DNA from: Panopea generosa
Taxonomy: Eukaryota > Mollusca > Bivalvia > Adapedonta > Hiatellidae
Assembly: GCA_029582155.1 (NCBI GenBank)
Contig: CM055902.1
Coordinates: 13,794,041-13,858,040, forward strand
Direction: 5' to 3'
DNA: 64,000 nucleotides
In this document: one piece after another, positions 32,661 through 64,000 of the stretch
Position numbering within the stretch: position 1 is the first letter of the stretch
Layout: each line of letters starts with the position of its first letter
Notes under the pieces: generated by a model
The model's database searches: none
Told to the model about the DNA's origin: nothing
What the model saw: the letters and a program-made list of their open reading frames with translations, nothing else
Translations under genes and position numbers: made by a program

Positions 32661-33480
32661 TATATCAATTATACAATCCACAATATTGTTATTGTATTTG
32701 AAATAAATGTATATGGGACATATTTTAAACATTTTAGCATGAAATGTCAACTATTAAAAACATGGTGCTATTCAAAACATAATAGTTACATATGTCGAGG
32801 CAAAATGACGACGCTGTATTCACCAAAAACTGACGTCAGTATTAACAGGTGCTTTCTTATCACATTTAGGAAGTCACTCATTCTCAAAAATATTTTCCTC
32901 CTTTGTGTTTACATTTTGGTCCATGGCTGTTTCTCTGCCTTGCAAATTTTGTATATAAAGTCAAAGGCTTATTATTGTATATCAGTTTTACAAGTTAAAC
33001 ATTTCATTAATTTCTTAAGTAGATTACATCTTCTAATTTCCGTCTTTTTTATGTAGCCTTAGACATCAATGCGATTATGCTTTTAGATTGTGTACACCTG
33101 TTTCGCACCTTTTATTGTTAGTTTATATCTGTATTTAAGGCTTATCAAACAGGTCAGCGTTGTGTCTTAATTTCTATGACAACAGTTTTAATACAATCTA
33201 CTTTATGTCTATAGTATCGATACAATACATTTTAATTTCGGCAGTAACAAAGTTCGGACGTAATGTAATTATACCGTCTCTAAGAAGTGGATATTTTCCG
33301 TTCTTACTAAGATATCAAAATCGTTTATATATTCTAAATTCAATCATGATTACTGGACTTAAACAAGTATTGTGCTGTTCTACGGCTACATGTGTTTATA
33401 ATTCGTAATTTATACGTCCTCTACTTGATATATTAACAATTGCAACTAACGAATACAATTAATAAACTTCATGAAGTGTT

Positions 33481-33943
33481 GACGTCTCACATACCAATTA
33501 ATTTTGTACTGTTCTACATATAGAGACATGCACTTCTGGAACACTGGATACATTACCAATGGTTCTAAAAGTGCCTTATTACCATAGATAGACTTCTATT
33601 GGTCCAAATATGCAGAAAAAAACATGGGGTTGACCAGGTTGCTTTTTCACAATTTCGATGGTTTGATGGCACCCCTTCATTTTTGACAATTCTGCCCATT
33701 TGTTGCAGTATATCACTACGCATCTTTAAACTGTTATAGCATCATCAAACAGTTCCCAGGGTCACCCAAACTTTGCAGAAATCATGAAAATGTTCCAATG
33801 TTCCCATATGCACAAAGAAATATGACATTTTATGCATTTTTTAAAAAAAAATTACCCAACCACTTTACACAGCTCTATATTCTTGGGCGTACTAATCTTG
33901 CTACCGTCATGTAAGGGAGGTAATTGTTCAGTGAGACCTTGAA
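33481..33943 (+). repeat. dispersed repeat, copy 1 of a near-identical direct pair
   Basis: About 460 bp nearly identical to 36110-36572 in the same orientation. Both start ACGTCTCACA and end near GAGACCTTGA. A diverged third copy is downstream of gene A (about 28815-29235). There is no coding signal. Confidence 0.87.
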
Positions 33944-36109
33944 GAGTAAAAATTGTCATGACATGTGACTGAAATTTTTGTCGAACAAACCTTTACCATT
34001 TCTAAATATAAAAATACGCCTTTTGAATTCATCGCGCAACTGTTTTCGAATTCATGCACCAAAACAAGATGGCGGTCACACATGCATAAATCAGTTTCGG
34101 ACGACTCGAAAACAGGAAAAACTGCCAAATTTTTTTAGCCATTGTACCTTTATAAACATAATTCTAGAAAAAGAAATACTTTGAAAATGTCCTTGTATTG
34201 CCTCCTATAGTGTATCTATCTGACTGCATATTCATTTTATTGTATATGCAACATTACATAACTAAAGTGTCAAAATACATGACCATATATTGATAAATAG
34301 TTGTTTTTGCTTCAAATAATGCTCTGTTTTGTTGCTAAACTATATAATTGACTTTTTTTATATCTATAACAAACGAATATTAATGTTTGAAGGTGCCCAG
34401 CAATAATTTGCATGTCACTGACACTAATCATACCCCCTTTTTCAATACATGAATGAATAACATACTTTTGTACATGCATTAGATTCATTATCAACTATGA
34501 ATATATCCCTAACCAATTGAGGTATCTATTAGGTATATATTAAATTCCAATACTATTTTGTTTATTTTATCAATAAAAATAGCAAATGAAAGTAAAGTGT
34601 GCATGAAAGTCACTTTAAAGCAAGAAAATGAAACGATGAATGAAAATGATACAAAATATGGATACAGCATGTTTGGCTGGACCGTTAAGCTCATTGCAAA
34701 AAGATGGTTTGCTAAAGCGCATCTCTTTCTGACAAATTAGTTTGAAATAAATATATCAAAGAATATCGCGATAAGAAATATTTGTCGCGAGATGACTCGT
34801 TACTTTACAGATTTTCCAAAACTGGCATAACAAAATGGGCAGTTAAAATAGAGTTGTTGCAATAATTATATGAAAATAAGAAATTGTCATATTGGAGAAT
34901 GCTATACTGTTGAATGTGGAGAAAAATATTGTACACATTCAATAACAGACATTGAAAAAACATCATCTTCAATGAGAAAAATCTATATTCTATAGCAAGC
35001 ATCATGTATTTTTATTTGAAAAAAAAGTAAGAAGATCAACCGAAAGAAATCAGATGATGGTACAAAAGTTTCAAGCACAGGTTAACTAAATGCTGAGAAA
35101 TTATTCCGCGAATCTGTTTCGCGTCATTTCAAAGATGTTGCATTTTACCATTTACCTGAATGTCCAAGAGTAGGTAAATACTGTGTATAAGCCAGACCCA
35201 GCCGCATAAATATCAACAATGAGGAGAAAAAAAATGACAGTAAAACAAAAATGGCAGTCATACGCAATACCATTAAAATGAAACGAGACAGTTTGGCGGT
35301 CGGTATATCGAAAACTGGATACAGAGCTGTTGATAACAAATATCAATGACAAAATAATGAAACAGGAAATTTCTCCATAATTCATGATCAATATAATATT
35401 AATTGATAAACAGCGACATAAAAACAATATTGCTCATACGCGACCAACCGTATTGTCAAAAAGCATGCGCTAAAGAGTTGAAACAGTATCGCGACAAATG
35501 TTACCATTTTTATGTGGGTGGGGTATGAATTATACATAAATAATGAGTTTCTAACACAAAAAAATGGTTTAACTTACATGAATCATGAAATCTGGATGCA
35601 GTGAATGCGCTAGACATGCTTTTGTTGTGATATATTAGCATCACTGTCTCTCTGTGTGACTTTCAAGTGTTTTTAAGTGCAAACTTCTATTCATTTTAGC
35701 CAGGATTTTGAGACAGATGGCTAAAATCAAGTCTTATCACATGATGCAGCAAAGCATATTTGCATACATGATCATTTCTTTTTCAGTTAAATAGATGATC
35801 TCACTTTGTGTTCCTTCCATTGAATTGAATAAATCCTGATTCCAACATTTCCATGACAAATTTTCAGCTGCTCAGTCTCATTGCCCTATTTGCTTTACTG
35901 TTTTAGCTTCAAGTTTGGTTTTGCCTGTGTGACACTTCTCTATTTCACTCAAAGTCATCCATTTTTCACAAAAATACATTTATTTTTCCATTTAGAGGTT
36001 TCAAATACAGTATTTCTCATAGAAAGTGACATATTTTGAAAAAGAAAGTAAATCTGAATCACAAAGATGCAGTTTCCTCCCAGCGTCTACCGAAAATGAT
36101 CTGGTTCTT
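33944..36109. other. 2.2 kb between the two direct repeats, no gene seen
   Basis: The interval contains only short ORFs on both strands and no recognised protein motif. Being flanked by near-identical direct repeats it could be the inside of a decayed non-coding element or simply the spacer of a duplication. Confidence 0.45.
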
Positions 36110-36572
36110 GAACGTCTCACACACCAATTAATTTTGTACTGTTCTACATATAGAGACATGCACTTCTGGAACACTGGATACATTACCAATGGTTCTGAAA
36201 TACCTTATTCCCATAGATAGTCCTCTGTAGGTCCAAATATGCAGAAAAAATCATTGGGTTGACCAGGTTGCTTTTTCACAATTTCGATGGTTTGATGGCA
36301 CCCCTTCATTTTTGACAATTCTGCCCATTTGTTGCAGTGTATCACTACGCATCTTTAAACTGTTATAGCATCATCAAACAGTTCCCAGGGTCACCCAAAC
36401 TTTGCAGAAATCATGAAAATGTTCCAATGTTCCCATATGCACAAAGAAATATGACATTTTATGCATTTTTTAAAAAAAATTACCCAACCGCTTTACACAG
36501 CTCTAGTTGTTTGGGCGTAATAATCTTGCTACCGTCATGTAAGGGAAGTAATTGTTCATTGAGACCTTGATT
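36110..36572 (+). repeat. dispersed repeat, copy 2 of the direct pair
   Basis: See 33481-33943. Short differences such as a one-base change in the poly-A stretch and GGTTCTGAAATACC in place of GGTTCTAAAAGTGCC show recent divergence. Confidence 0.87.
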
Positions 36573-37880
36573 ACTTCTCCCACAAACCACAACAGTACAA
36601 ATCACCGTTCCATTAATTTTTGCCACTGTTTACACCATTGAGTGAACTTGTCAACAAAATCTGAAGATGATATATTGGACACAATATTCTGTAAAGCACG
36701 TTTTAATTCCAACATGTCTTTAAATCCGTGTCCTGTTTGTCCTTTTTTAATGACTGCTTCCCAGCCATCTCAAAAACATATGTGACATTTGTACACTAGA
36801 GCCCTTGAAACATTAAAATCAAAGGTGTAAAACCTAACAAAGAGCTTAATGAAACTGCTATATTCAAAGCGCTTACCCATTTTCAAGTGCCCCAACGTCA
36901 TTTTGTTTCAAACAAAATTGGCATAGCTTAATACCATAATATTGACATGACACCATTTTAAGATGCGCATAATTGGTGCCATTGTCTTGAAGGGTGTAAA
37001 CAAGCATATGATACAGCACAAATTGATCGTTTTTATTTAAAAATAGAACCGGTTCCGGCAACGATATGCTTGTTTGAATAGTAAAGGTAGAATAAAAGTA
37101 AAAACTGCCCCGACTACGTAAATCATGTACATGTAGATATATCAAGATTCAAAGGAGGTATACATCCATTAAAATGGCTTCCATTTATAACATAGTAGTT
37201 TATCTTGAAAATGGTCTTCAACCAAATTAAATATATAACTGGGATGTATGTTACTTAATTTAAACGCGCTGTCAAAAGTATTGGTTTATGATTTTTGTTT
37301 TATTTAAACAGGCTGATAGGTACATAACTGTGGTATATAATTGAGTTACCTTTCAAAATTGCAAGAATAGCACAATATCGTTTATGACATACACGTAACT
37401 TAAAACGTAAGCTATCATTAGAAGAGGACATGGGTTTTGTTGACGGAAATAAAATTAGTGTTAAAACTACGGATTGAAGTATTACGTACCGTGTAAGGTA
37501 GTAAAAGCTATGTAATTTTTACAAAATGAACAATTAATGGTATTAATGACATGATACTTGAAGGGTTGCCTTTGCTGGTTTTTCATTTACATTACATGAA
37601 TTGAATATTTCGGAAGAAGAACGGTAAGATGAACATGTCGATATTCGTAATAAAGTATAATTCCCCGACTGATATTTTAGATAGTTAACAAACATCGAAG
37701 AGGCAACCCGACGGTAGCGTTAGGCACATACTTCTTGTAACCACAGAGGTTATATCATTTCATTTTCTTAACTCTGCGGTGAATATGTAAATCGTTAAAT
37801 GGCTGATGTTTATTGTATTTTAGTTACATCCACACTTGACAAGCAACTATGAAAATATAAAACTACTCCTATTAAAGGAC
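36573..37880. other. intergenic, no feature seen
   Basis: AT-rich intergenic DNA without a supported gene. Confidence 0.45.
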
Positions 37881-37884
37881 CAGC

Positions 37885-38075
37885 CACAATTGGCTGATGA
37901 GAGACTTTTATGGGGTACACAGGTCTTGCCAGGCGTAAGGCTGTAAGTTATTCGATACCCCTCAGTTTAACTATCTGCTGAGTGGACAACAGGCTGCATC
38001 AGAAAAAAATGCTTCCACCAGGATTCGATCCTTTAACGCCTTCACCCACTATGCCATGCAAGGCGGTATATTCCA
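37885..38075 (-). mobile_element. tRNA-derived SINE or tRNA pseudogene (minus strand)
   Basis: The reverse complement has an A box (TGGCATAGTGGGTGAAGGCG) and a good B box (GGATCGAATCCTGG) with correct spacing for a tRNA head. The length of the body is inferred. Confidence 0.5.
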
Positions 38076-38644
38076 GATATATGTCCATTATGAGATGTAG
38101 TTTACAAAAGACATAGCCACTATACCAACGTAAGCATATTCATTAATTTAGACTAATTATAATCAGTACACAAGTCTTGGAAGTGTCTATAACGAACCCG
38201 ACACCGACGAACTTATATCTGATATCGGGTGTGTTCAACTGCAATCTTTTCCCGTCATCAAGTCATTAAACGAGTCAGTAAAATCAAATTTTCTCAAAAG
38301 GGGCGACTTCAGCTTGCACACGTAAATGGTATAAAACGCAAAGTGCACGTTGTTTTATGGAAATAGAACGTAATATCGTGGTTACACTTATTGAACATCA
38401 AGTTACTCACATGAATATATGTACTAGAATAATATAACAAAATAACTCTCAATAGTATCGTTTCATTATTGTTATTTCGAAAAAGTAAATATACTCATAT
38501 GCTTCCTTTTACAAAATAATCACCTACAACATGTTCTCGAAACGAATGCTTAATATATAAAAACTAAAGTAGCTAAAGGAAGATACTTGTTTGGTCCCAC
38601 GTATTTATGTCAGAAAGTTGGTGAAAATGTGATTTGCAGCTGTG

Positions 38645-38855
38645 ATATCAAATGTACTTTGCCGTCTTAGTAAGAATATGTTTGCCAGTTTTAGTAAGAA
38701 ATATATTTGCGAGTCTAAGTAAGATACTAGATGTTTAGCAGGCTAAGTAACGTGCGGAACTATGTTTGCCAGGCTAAGTAAGAAATATGTTTGTCAAGCT
38801 AAATATGTTTGTAGTCAAATTAGAAATATATTTAGCCAGTCTTTGAAAACTGATG
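38645..38855 (+). repeat. short tandem repeat, unit about 30-35 bp
   Basis: About six variants of ATGTTTGCCAGGCTAAGTAA with GAAAT follow one another, diverged and unevenly spaced. Confidence 0.7.
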
Positions 38856-38869
38856 TCAACCATAGGCAT

Positions 38870-41490
38870 ATTCTTATTTGTATGTTTGTTTTTGGAGGGG
38901 GGTGGGGGGATAAGTTTAAGCTCATAGATGTTATAAGGAATCTGTAATTTAATGTCTTTGCTCTCTGGTAAAAAAGGCAATAACGCTTTGCTTATCTAAA
39001 AATATATGATATAATTTTGGTGGATATGAGTTTTAATTTATATTGTATTTACCTTATCTGTCAGCTGAATATTCCTGATATATGAATCGAACATATCCTA
39101 TTCGCAATTATGTATCATTTCAATATTTACATTAGTCTATTTTTAATAAGTTGCAACCTAGTGTATTCAGCATTCCAAAATACCACCATGGCCATACTAT
39201 GGTATCATCGAACAAGAAACTTTATCTGCATATGCTTAGTTCTTGTTCTATCGAAGACGACTTCGAGTGTGATTGATCTTAGTTGTTCCACAATTGATGA
39301 ACTATGAAAATATGTTATAAAGCATTCAAGTGCAAAGTCTTACCTATATGTGAAATGTATTGTAATATTATAATTATTTAGAACACCTTCAAGAGTGGGT
39401 AACTTTAAACGTTCTTTATATCCGTCTCTTAAACGTTCTGTATGCCCGTCTGTTTATTCATTCACATTAATTTTAAATTAATAAAATCGATGAGTTTTAA
39501 TAAAAATGTCTTGCTTAATTAACAATATATTTGCAATGATTGTGCATAAAATACAACATTACAGTATATAAATGATCTATTATATTGAGTGTGACAGCAA
39601 TATGGTGATGCTAAGGGAATAACTATCAATCGAGGTTGACACTGTTTCTTCAAAGGGTGACAATATTACGGTCACCTTCAACAGAATACAATATATATTT
39701 TATTATTCAGAACAAACGATTTTCTGATTTCTTTTCTTAGGGATTATTTGACGTGTTTTTTTATTTATCAAGGGTTTATGTGTAATAAATTCGATCTATC
39801 ATTTAACACTCTAGCAATATCTATTTTAAAGCAATTGTGTTTCACTACTGCAAACTTTAAGTTTCTTCACATATAATATCATGCTGTTTACGTCTATCAC
39901 ATATGCTTTAGTGACTGGGTAGTACTTTCCAATTTTGCACTTTACAGATGTCTTCACTGTCAAATATGTTCGACTATAAGTAATATTTGTATCAAACGAC
40001 TGTTTAAGGTGTGGATTTTTAATGTACGACAATTATTATACGTATATAGTAACCAGGATAATCTATCGATGTTGCCTTTTTCAATTTGAAAAATAGATAT
40101 ATATTGATAGATAACAGTGACCGATTAATATTTGTTGAAGTGTACGTGTTTCTAGTTCGTCGCTATAATTGAACTTTTTGATTGAAGTTTACAGCAACTT
40201 GTCATTTCCGTTTCATCACTTCAATCGTAACAGATACGATGTTTTGTGTAACTTATTGAGTAAATGCAATACTTCATTGTGAGGTTCATACGGATCAACA
40301 TAAATATCACCTAGGTCTATTTTAAGGACATTTTCATTTGAGCTACTAGTACAACGATGTATTGGAATGTTTCGTTTGAAACATGGAACAAACATTGAAC
40401 AGATAAATTAGAAAACAACATTATTGTGTAATGTATACACACAAAATTGTATAAAACGAATACGTATTTAGTTTGCAAAATACTACCATATTTTGTATCT
40501 TATTTTTAAATGCAACATAATTTTAACACTGATGTGACGTTGTTCTGTCATGTATGTTTTTTTCGTGATATAATTTACAAGCTTCATATAAATAGGTCAT
40601 TGTCACATTTAAACATTTTTTGCTTATCATAGTGTTACAACCGAGAGGTATGTTTTCCCAGTGCTATTGATTTAATGTTAATTTGAATTCAAATTTATGA
40701 AAAAAACAACCCGTCATTTTATTCAATCATATCTTATTATAGTAAAATAAGTAAAGTTTAACATAATTATGTAAAATTCAAGAACTTGTACCAGAGTTTT
40801 TTTGCCGCGTTTAAATCAATCCTGGCGTAATGATGAGATGTAAAGGTAACATAAACTGCGTTGTATATGTTATAATGTTAAACTCCTATCACTGGAACTA
40901 AAATAAGTAATTTAAAACTATAATTGAAATAGTTTTCAATTAATATTGACCATTTTATAAGAAAAATACGATGAAAATAGTCCAAAAAACACGTACCGCT
41001 AGGAGGCGTTGTTAACAAGATTTTGCGGTACTATATTATGAAAAAGCAAAGCCAAATCGTAATCTGATACTTCATAGTATAAGAGTACAGATTTTCGATA
41101 ATTTACGCCCGATGTAAAAAATCTGACGAGAACGCCGCGAACTAACTTAAATCGTTTCAAACATTTCCTGTGGCGATCTAAAATAGTATTAATTTAACAT
41201 TTATTACTAAAATGAATTGAAATCTTTGACGCAATAAATAGAATGCACCTTTTTTTTATTAAAAAACAACATCAACACTTACTCTTAATGTATTACATAT
41301 TGCGATAACCAACCAGAAAATAGAATGTTATCTTATTTGATAATTGATAAATACATAACTGATAATATACACAGAGTATATGATACTGTAGCATTTTGCT
41401 ATATATATATTTTTTTTTATGGTTTTACTTTTTTATTATAGTGTCCTTAAGGCCAATTCTACACTTAAACGACATGTAGTTTGCCACTTA
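38870..41490. other. intergenic before gene B, nothing firm
   Basis: About 39205-39300 carries SINE-body-like words (AACTTTATCTGCATATGCTTAGT, shortened here), a probable fragment. The remainder is AT-rich with no supported gene. Confidence 0.4.
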
Positions 41491-41504
41491 AGATGTTTGT
41501 TTAA

Positions 41505-41694
41505 TGTGACTGATTTACAACTGTTAAAATAGGATGGCAAACACTTTAAGATATTTGGGACAAATAATCATTTCGCTGTCGTCACTGGCCCTCGTCTGAG
41601 CGGTCCTCTGTCTGTATATAAGGTGTGAATTTAAAGAATTGGTCAAAAGCTTAACGAAACACAGACGACTAGAACGTGGTTAGGATGGTAAGTC

Positions 41695-41697
<3 letters not shown>
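41505..41697 (+). promoter_or_regulatory. core promoter and 5'UTR exon of gene B
   Basis: The TATA box TATATAAG is at 41615-41622 and the ATG at 41695-41697 is followed by GTAAGT, as in gene A. Shared upstream words include TGACTGATTTACA and GTCGTCACTGG. The spacing from TATA to ATG is 12 bp longer than in A. Confidence 0.72.
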
Positions 41698-62254
<20,557 letters not shown>

Positions 62255-64000
62255 TATGATTCAATTTGACAAATACATTTTGTTGTTGTGCTTTTTAAAA
62301 GTGTTTTATATATTGCTGTTGCTAGCTATTGACAATGTTAATTTTTAAACATTTTTTATTTCCTATTTGAGTTTTCAATGTTTTGAATGCCAAAACATGC
62401 CAAAATACAAATAGCATCTTTTCCCTTAAAGTATCGTATTTACATTACATCTGCCGAAATGATTAGCTATTATTAATGTTTATTAATCAGAACTTCATTG
62501 CTTTTCTTTTATGTTTCTTGTAGACGTTCGTTGGTAAGTCACATTGGAAGATGACTATAAATGGAAGACTTTTTTAGAAAGAAAGTTAATCAAACTTGTA
62601 TCAACGGCTATATTATATTTACCTATTTCACTGTTTGCTGTTAATAGTAAATACTTACAAATGTGTGTTCAAACACTATGATTGTGTTAACTGTATATTC
62701 ACCAACTGTGTTTACCATGCGACATGGATCTTCAAGTTTATGTACTTTTAATCAAATAAGCCAGCATTGATCGTGGTTTATTATGGTGTTGTTGTTGTTG
62801 AAATATACATAAAACGAGAGATCTGGCAAGTATGCAGTCGAGTATGACACTGAATATTGCAATGATAAACAGGTCATGTAATTATATGGTTATCTAAATT
62901 AATATTGCAAAGATGAAACGGCCATATGTAATTATAGACAGGTTATCTAAATTTGCATTGCGATGGTGAGTCGGTAGTCGTCATATAATGATATGGTTAG
63001 CTACATTTACATTGCGATGACGAGTAGTAAAAGTCATAGATCGGACAATCTATGATAAATATACTGTTCAATCATAAAGGTAAGACACATAGCCTTTTAT
63101 CAGTTTAGGTATCAGATAAAATAAAACTAAATTGCGTTTGCTGGTTTTATATTCCTGCAGAAAACCATATGAACATGGAAAAATGCTCAGTTCGGACACA
63201 CAGTCTTCTTTAAATCTAACATCAGACTGTTCTCGCAACACACAATATCGTTTCCTTGCAATTAGACTTTCATTCATTGCTATGGAAGGATGTAATAATG
63301 TAAACATAGCGTTTAAAGCGGCATTGCCAGTATTTTTACTCTTTCAAATCACTAAACAAACAGGTATCATTGCAATATTTATTATTATAAGTTGTGACAA
63401 TCTGGACCATGTCTGGTGCAAAATACCTTTTACACATGTAAGAAAGATATCGACTGTTATAGATGAATAAAAGGCCAGAAGAACTCACGAAAATGATTGT
63501 CATTCATAAACACATTTCTTTTGTTATCAAAGAAATACCGGTTATGCCGATTTAAATAACTTGGCTTCATATTTGTTGTCGATAATGTCTCCGTAACAAA
63601 TATTATCATGTACGTTTAATGTGTGCTTAAAAAATAAAAAAAATAGTATATAAAATATTGCTTGTTCAATGTCATACCCAGAATGTGTAGATATATCAAT
63701 CTATTGAAATAACATACGCATTCCACAAAAGAGCAAACAAAAGATCGGACCTTGACTTTGATTTCACAGTTATTTTTTTTTAAACTGTAATTATTTTACA
63801 AAGGAATATCCCCCGTAGTAGCTAAATGTGAAAATGTATGTCATATATATGACATAAATATGTCCGCTACAGCCAAGTACTGCAGTCAAAAATAAGAACT
63901 GCATTACCTAATTATAACACAAATATTAAGCAATGGCAAAAAGGATAACTGAGTTGGAACGGTCAGTTGAAACCCGCCTACTAAAGAGCTTAAACATGCT
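62255..64000 (+). repeat. 3' flank of gene B, paralogous to gene A flank
   Basis: 62480-63215 matches 29580-30350 and 63535-64000 matches 31440-31975. The 326-bp tandem duplication of A (30618-31270) is missing, and 63216-63530 is largely unmatched. No coding exon is supported, although a 112-codon ORF covers 63132-63470. Confidence 0.65.

Noticed and set aside
32601-33056. 151-codon ORF
   Set aside because: It begins in a mariner-like end, has no domain and no paralogous support, and its composition is that of AT-rich random sequence.
63132-63470. 112-codon ORF in the 3' flank of gene B
   Set aside because: The paralogous flank of gene A does not keep the frame, so it is unlikely to be coding.

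Overview
The window looks like AT-rich nuclear DNA of an animal, most likely a lophotrochozoan and plausibly a bivalve mollusc. The evidence is small protein-module exons separated by kilobase introns with GT/AG borders, tRNA-derived SINEs, a non-LTR retrotransposon, MITEs, (CT)n tracts and 31-bp minisatellites inside dispersed repeats. The species is not identified. Almost every long open reading frame is noise or transposon; the real coding sequence sits in exons of 67-126 bp.

The main content is a tandem pair of paralogous genes on the + strand. Gene A (about 2.45-28.65 kb) and gene B (about 41.65-62.25 kb) share one plan: a TATA promoter; a 5'UTR exon whose last three bases are the start ATG; a 67-bp exon encoding a signal peptide; six single-module exons, each one EGF-like or related six-cysteine domain; and an 89-bp final exon encoding a short spacer plus a hydrophobic C-terminus, as in a GPI-anchor signal. 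Every intron after the first is phase 1, so each module can be gained, lost or skipped without changing frame. The models give open frames of 281 aa (A) and 290 aa (B). They predict small cell-surface or secreted EGF-repeat proteins whose ligands cannot be told from sequence.

Module order differs. A is SP / EGF / cbEGF / EGF / cbEGF / cbEGF / EB-like / tail. B is SP / EB-like / EGF / EB-like / cbEGF / cbEGF / EB-like / tail, with the scar of one deleted cbEGF exon near 56.1 kb. Introns and 3' flanks are also paralogous: 29.6-31.97 kb matches 62.5-64.0 kb. A SINE sits at the same place in the last intron of both genes. This indicates duplication of a block of roughly 34-39 kb.

Layout: 1-2.3 kb upstream DNA; 2.3-28.65 kb gene A, whose introns hold a MITE nested by another insertion (7.3-8.3 kb), a LINE (9.3-12.9 kb), a minisatellite-bearing repeat (18.1-19.6 kb), a satellite-like array (20.55-21.56 kb) and fold-back elements; 28.65-41.5 kb intergenic DNA rich in duplications and SINE remnants; 41.5-62.25 kb gene B with a second minisatellite repeat (50.8-52.7 kb); 62.25-64 kb the 3' flank of B, paralogous to that of A.
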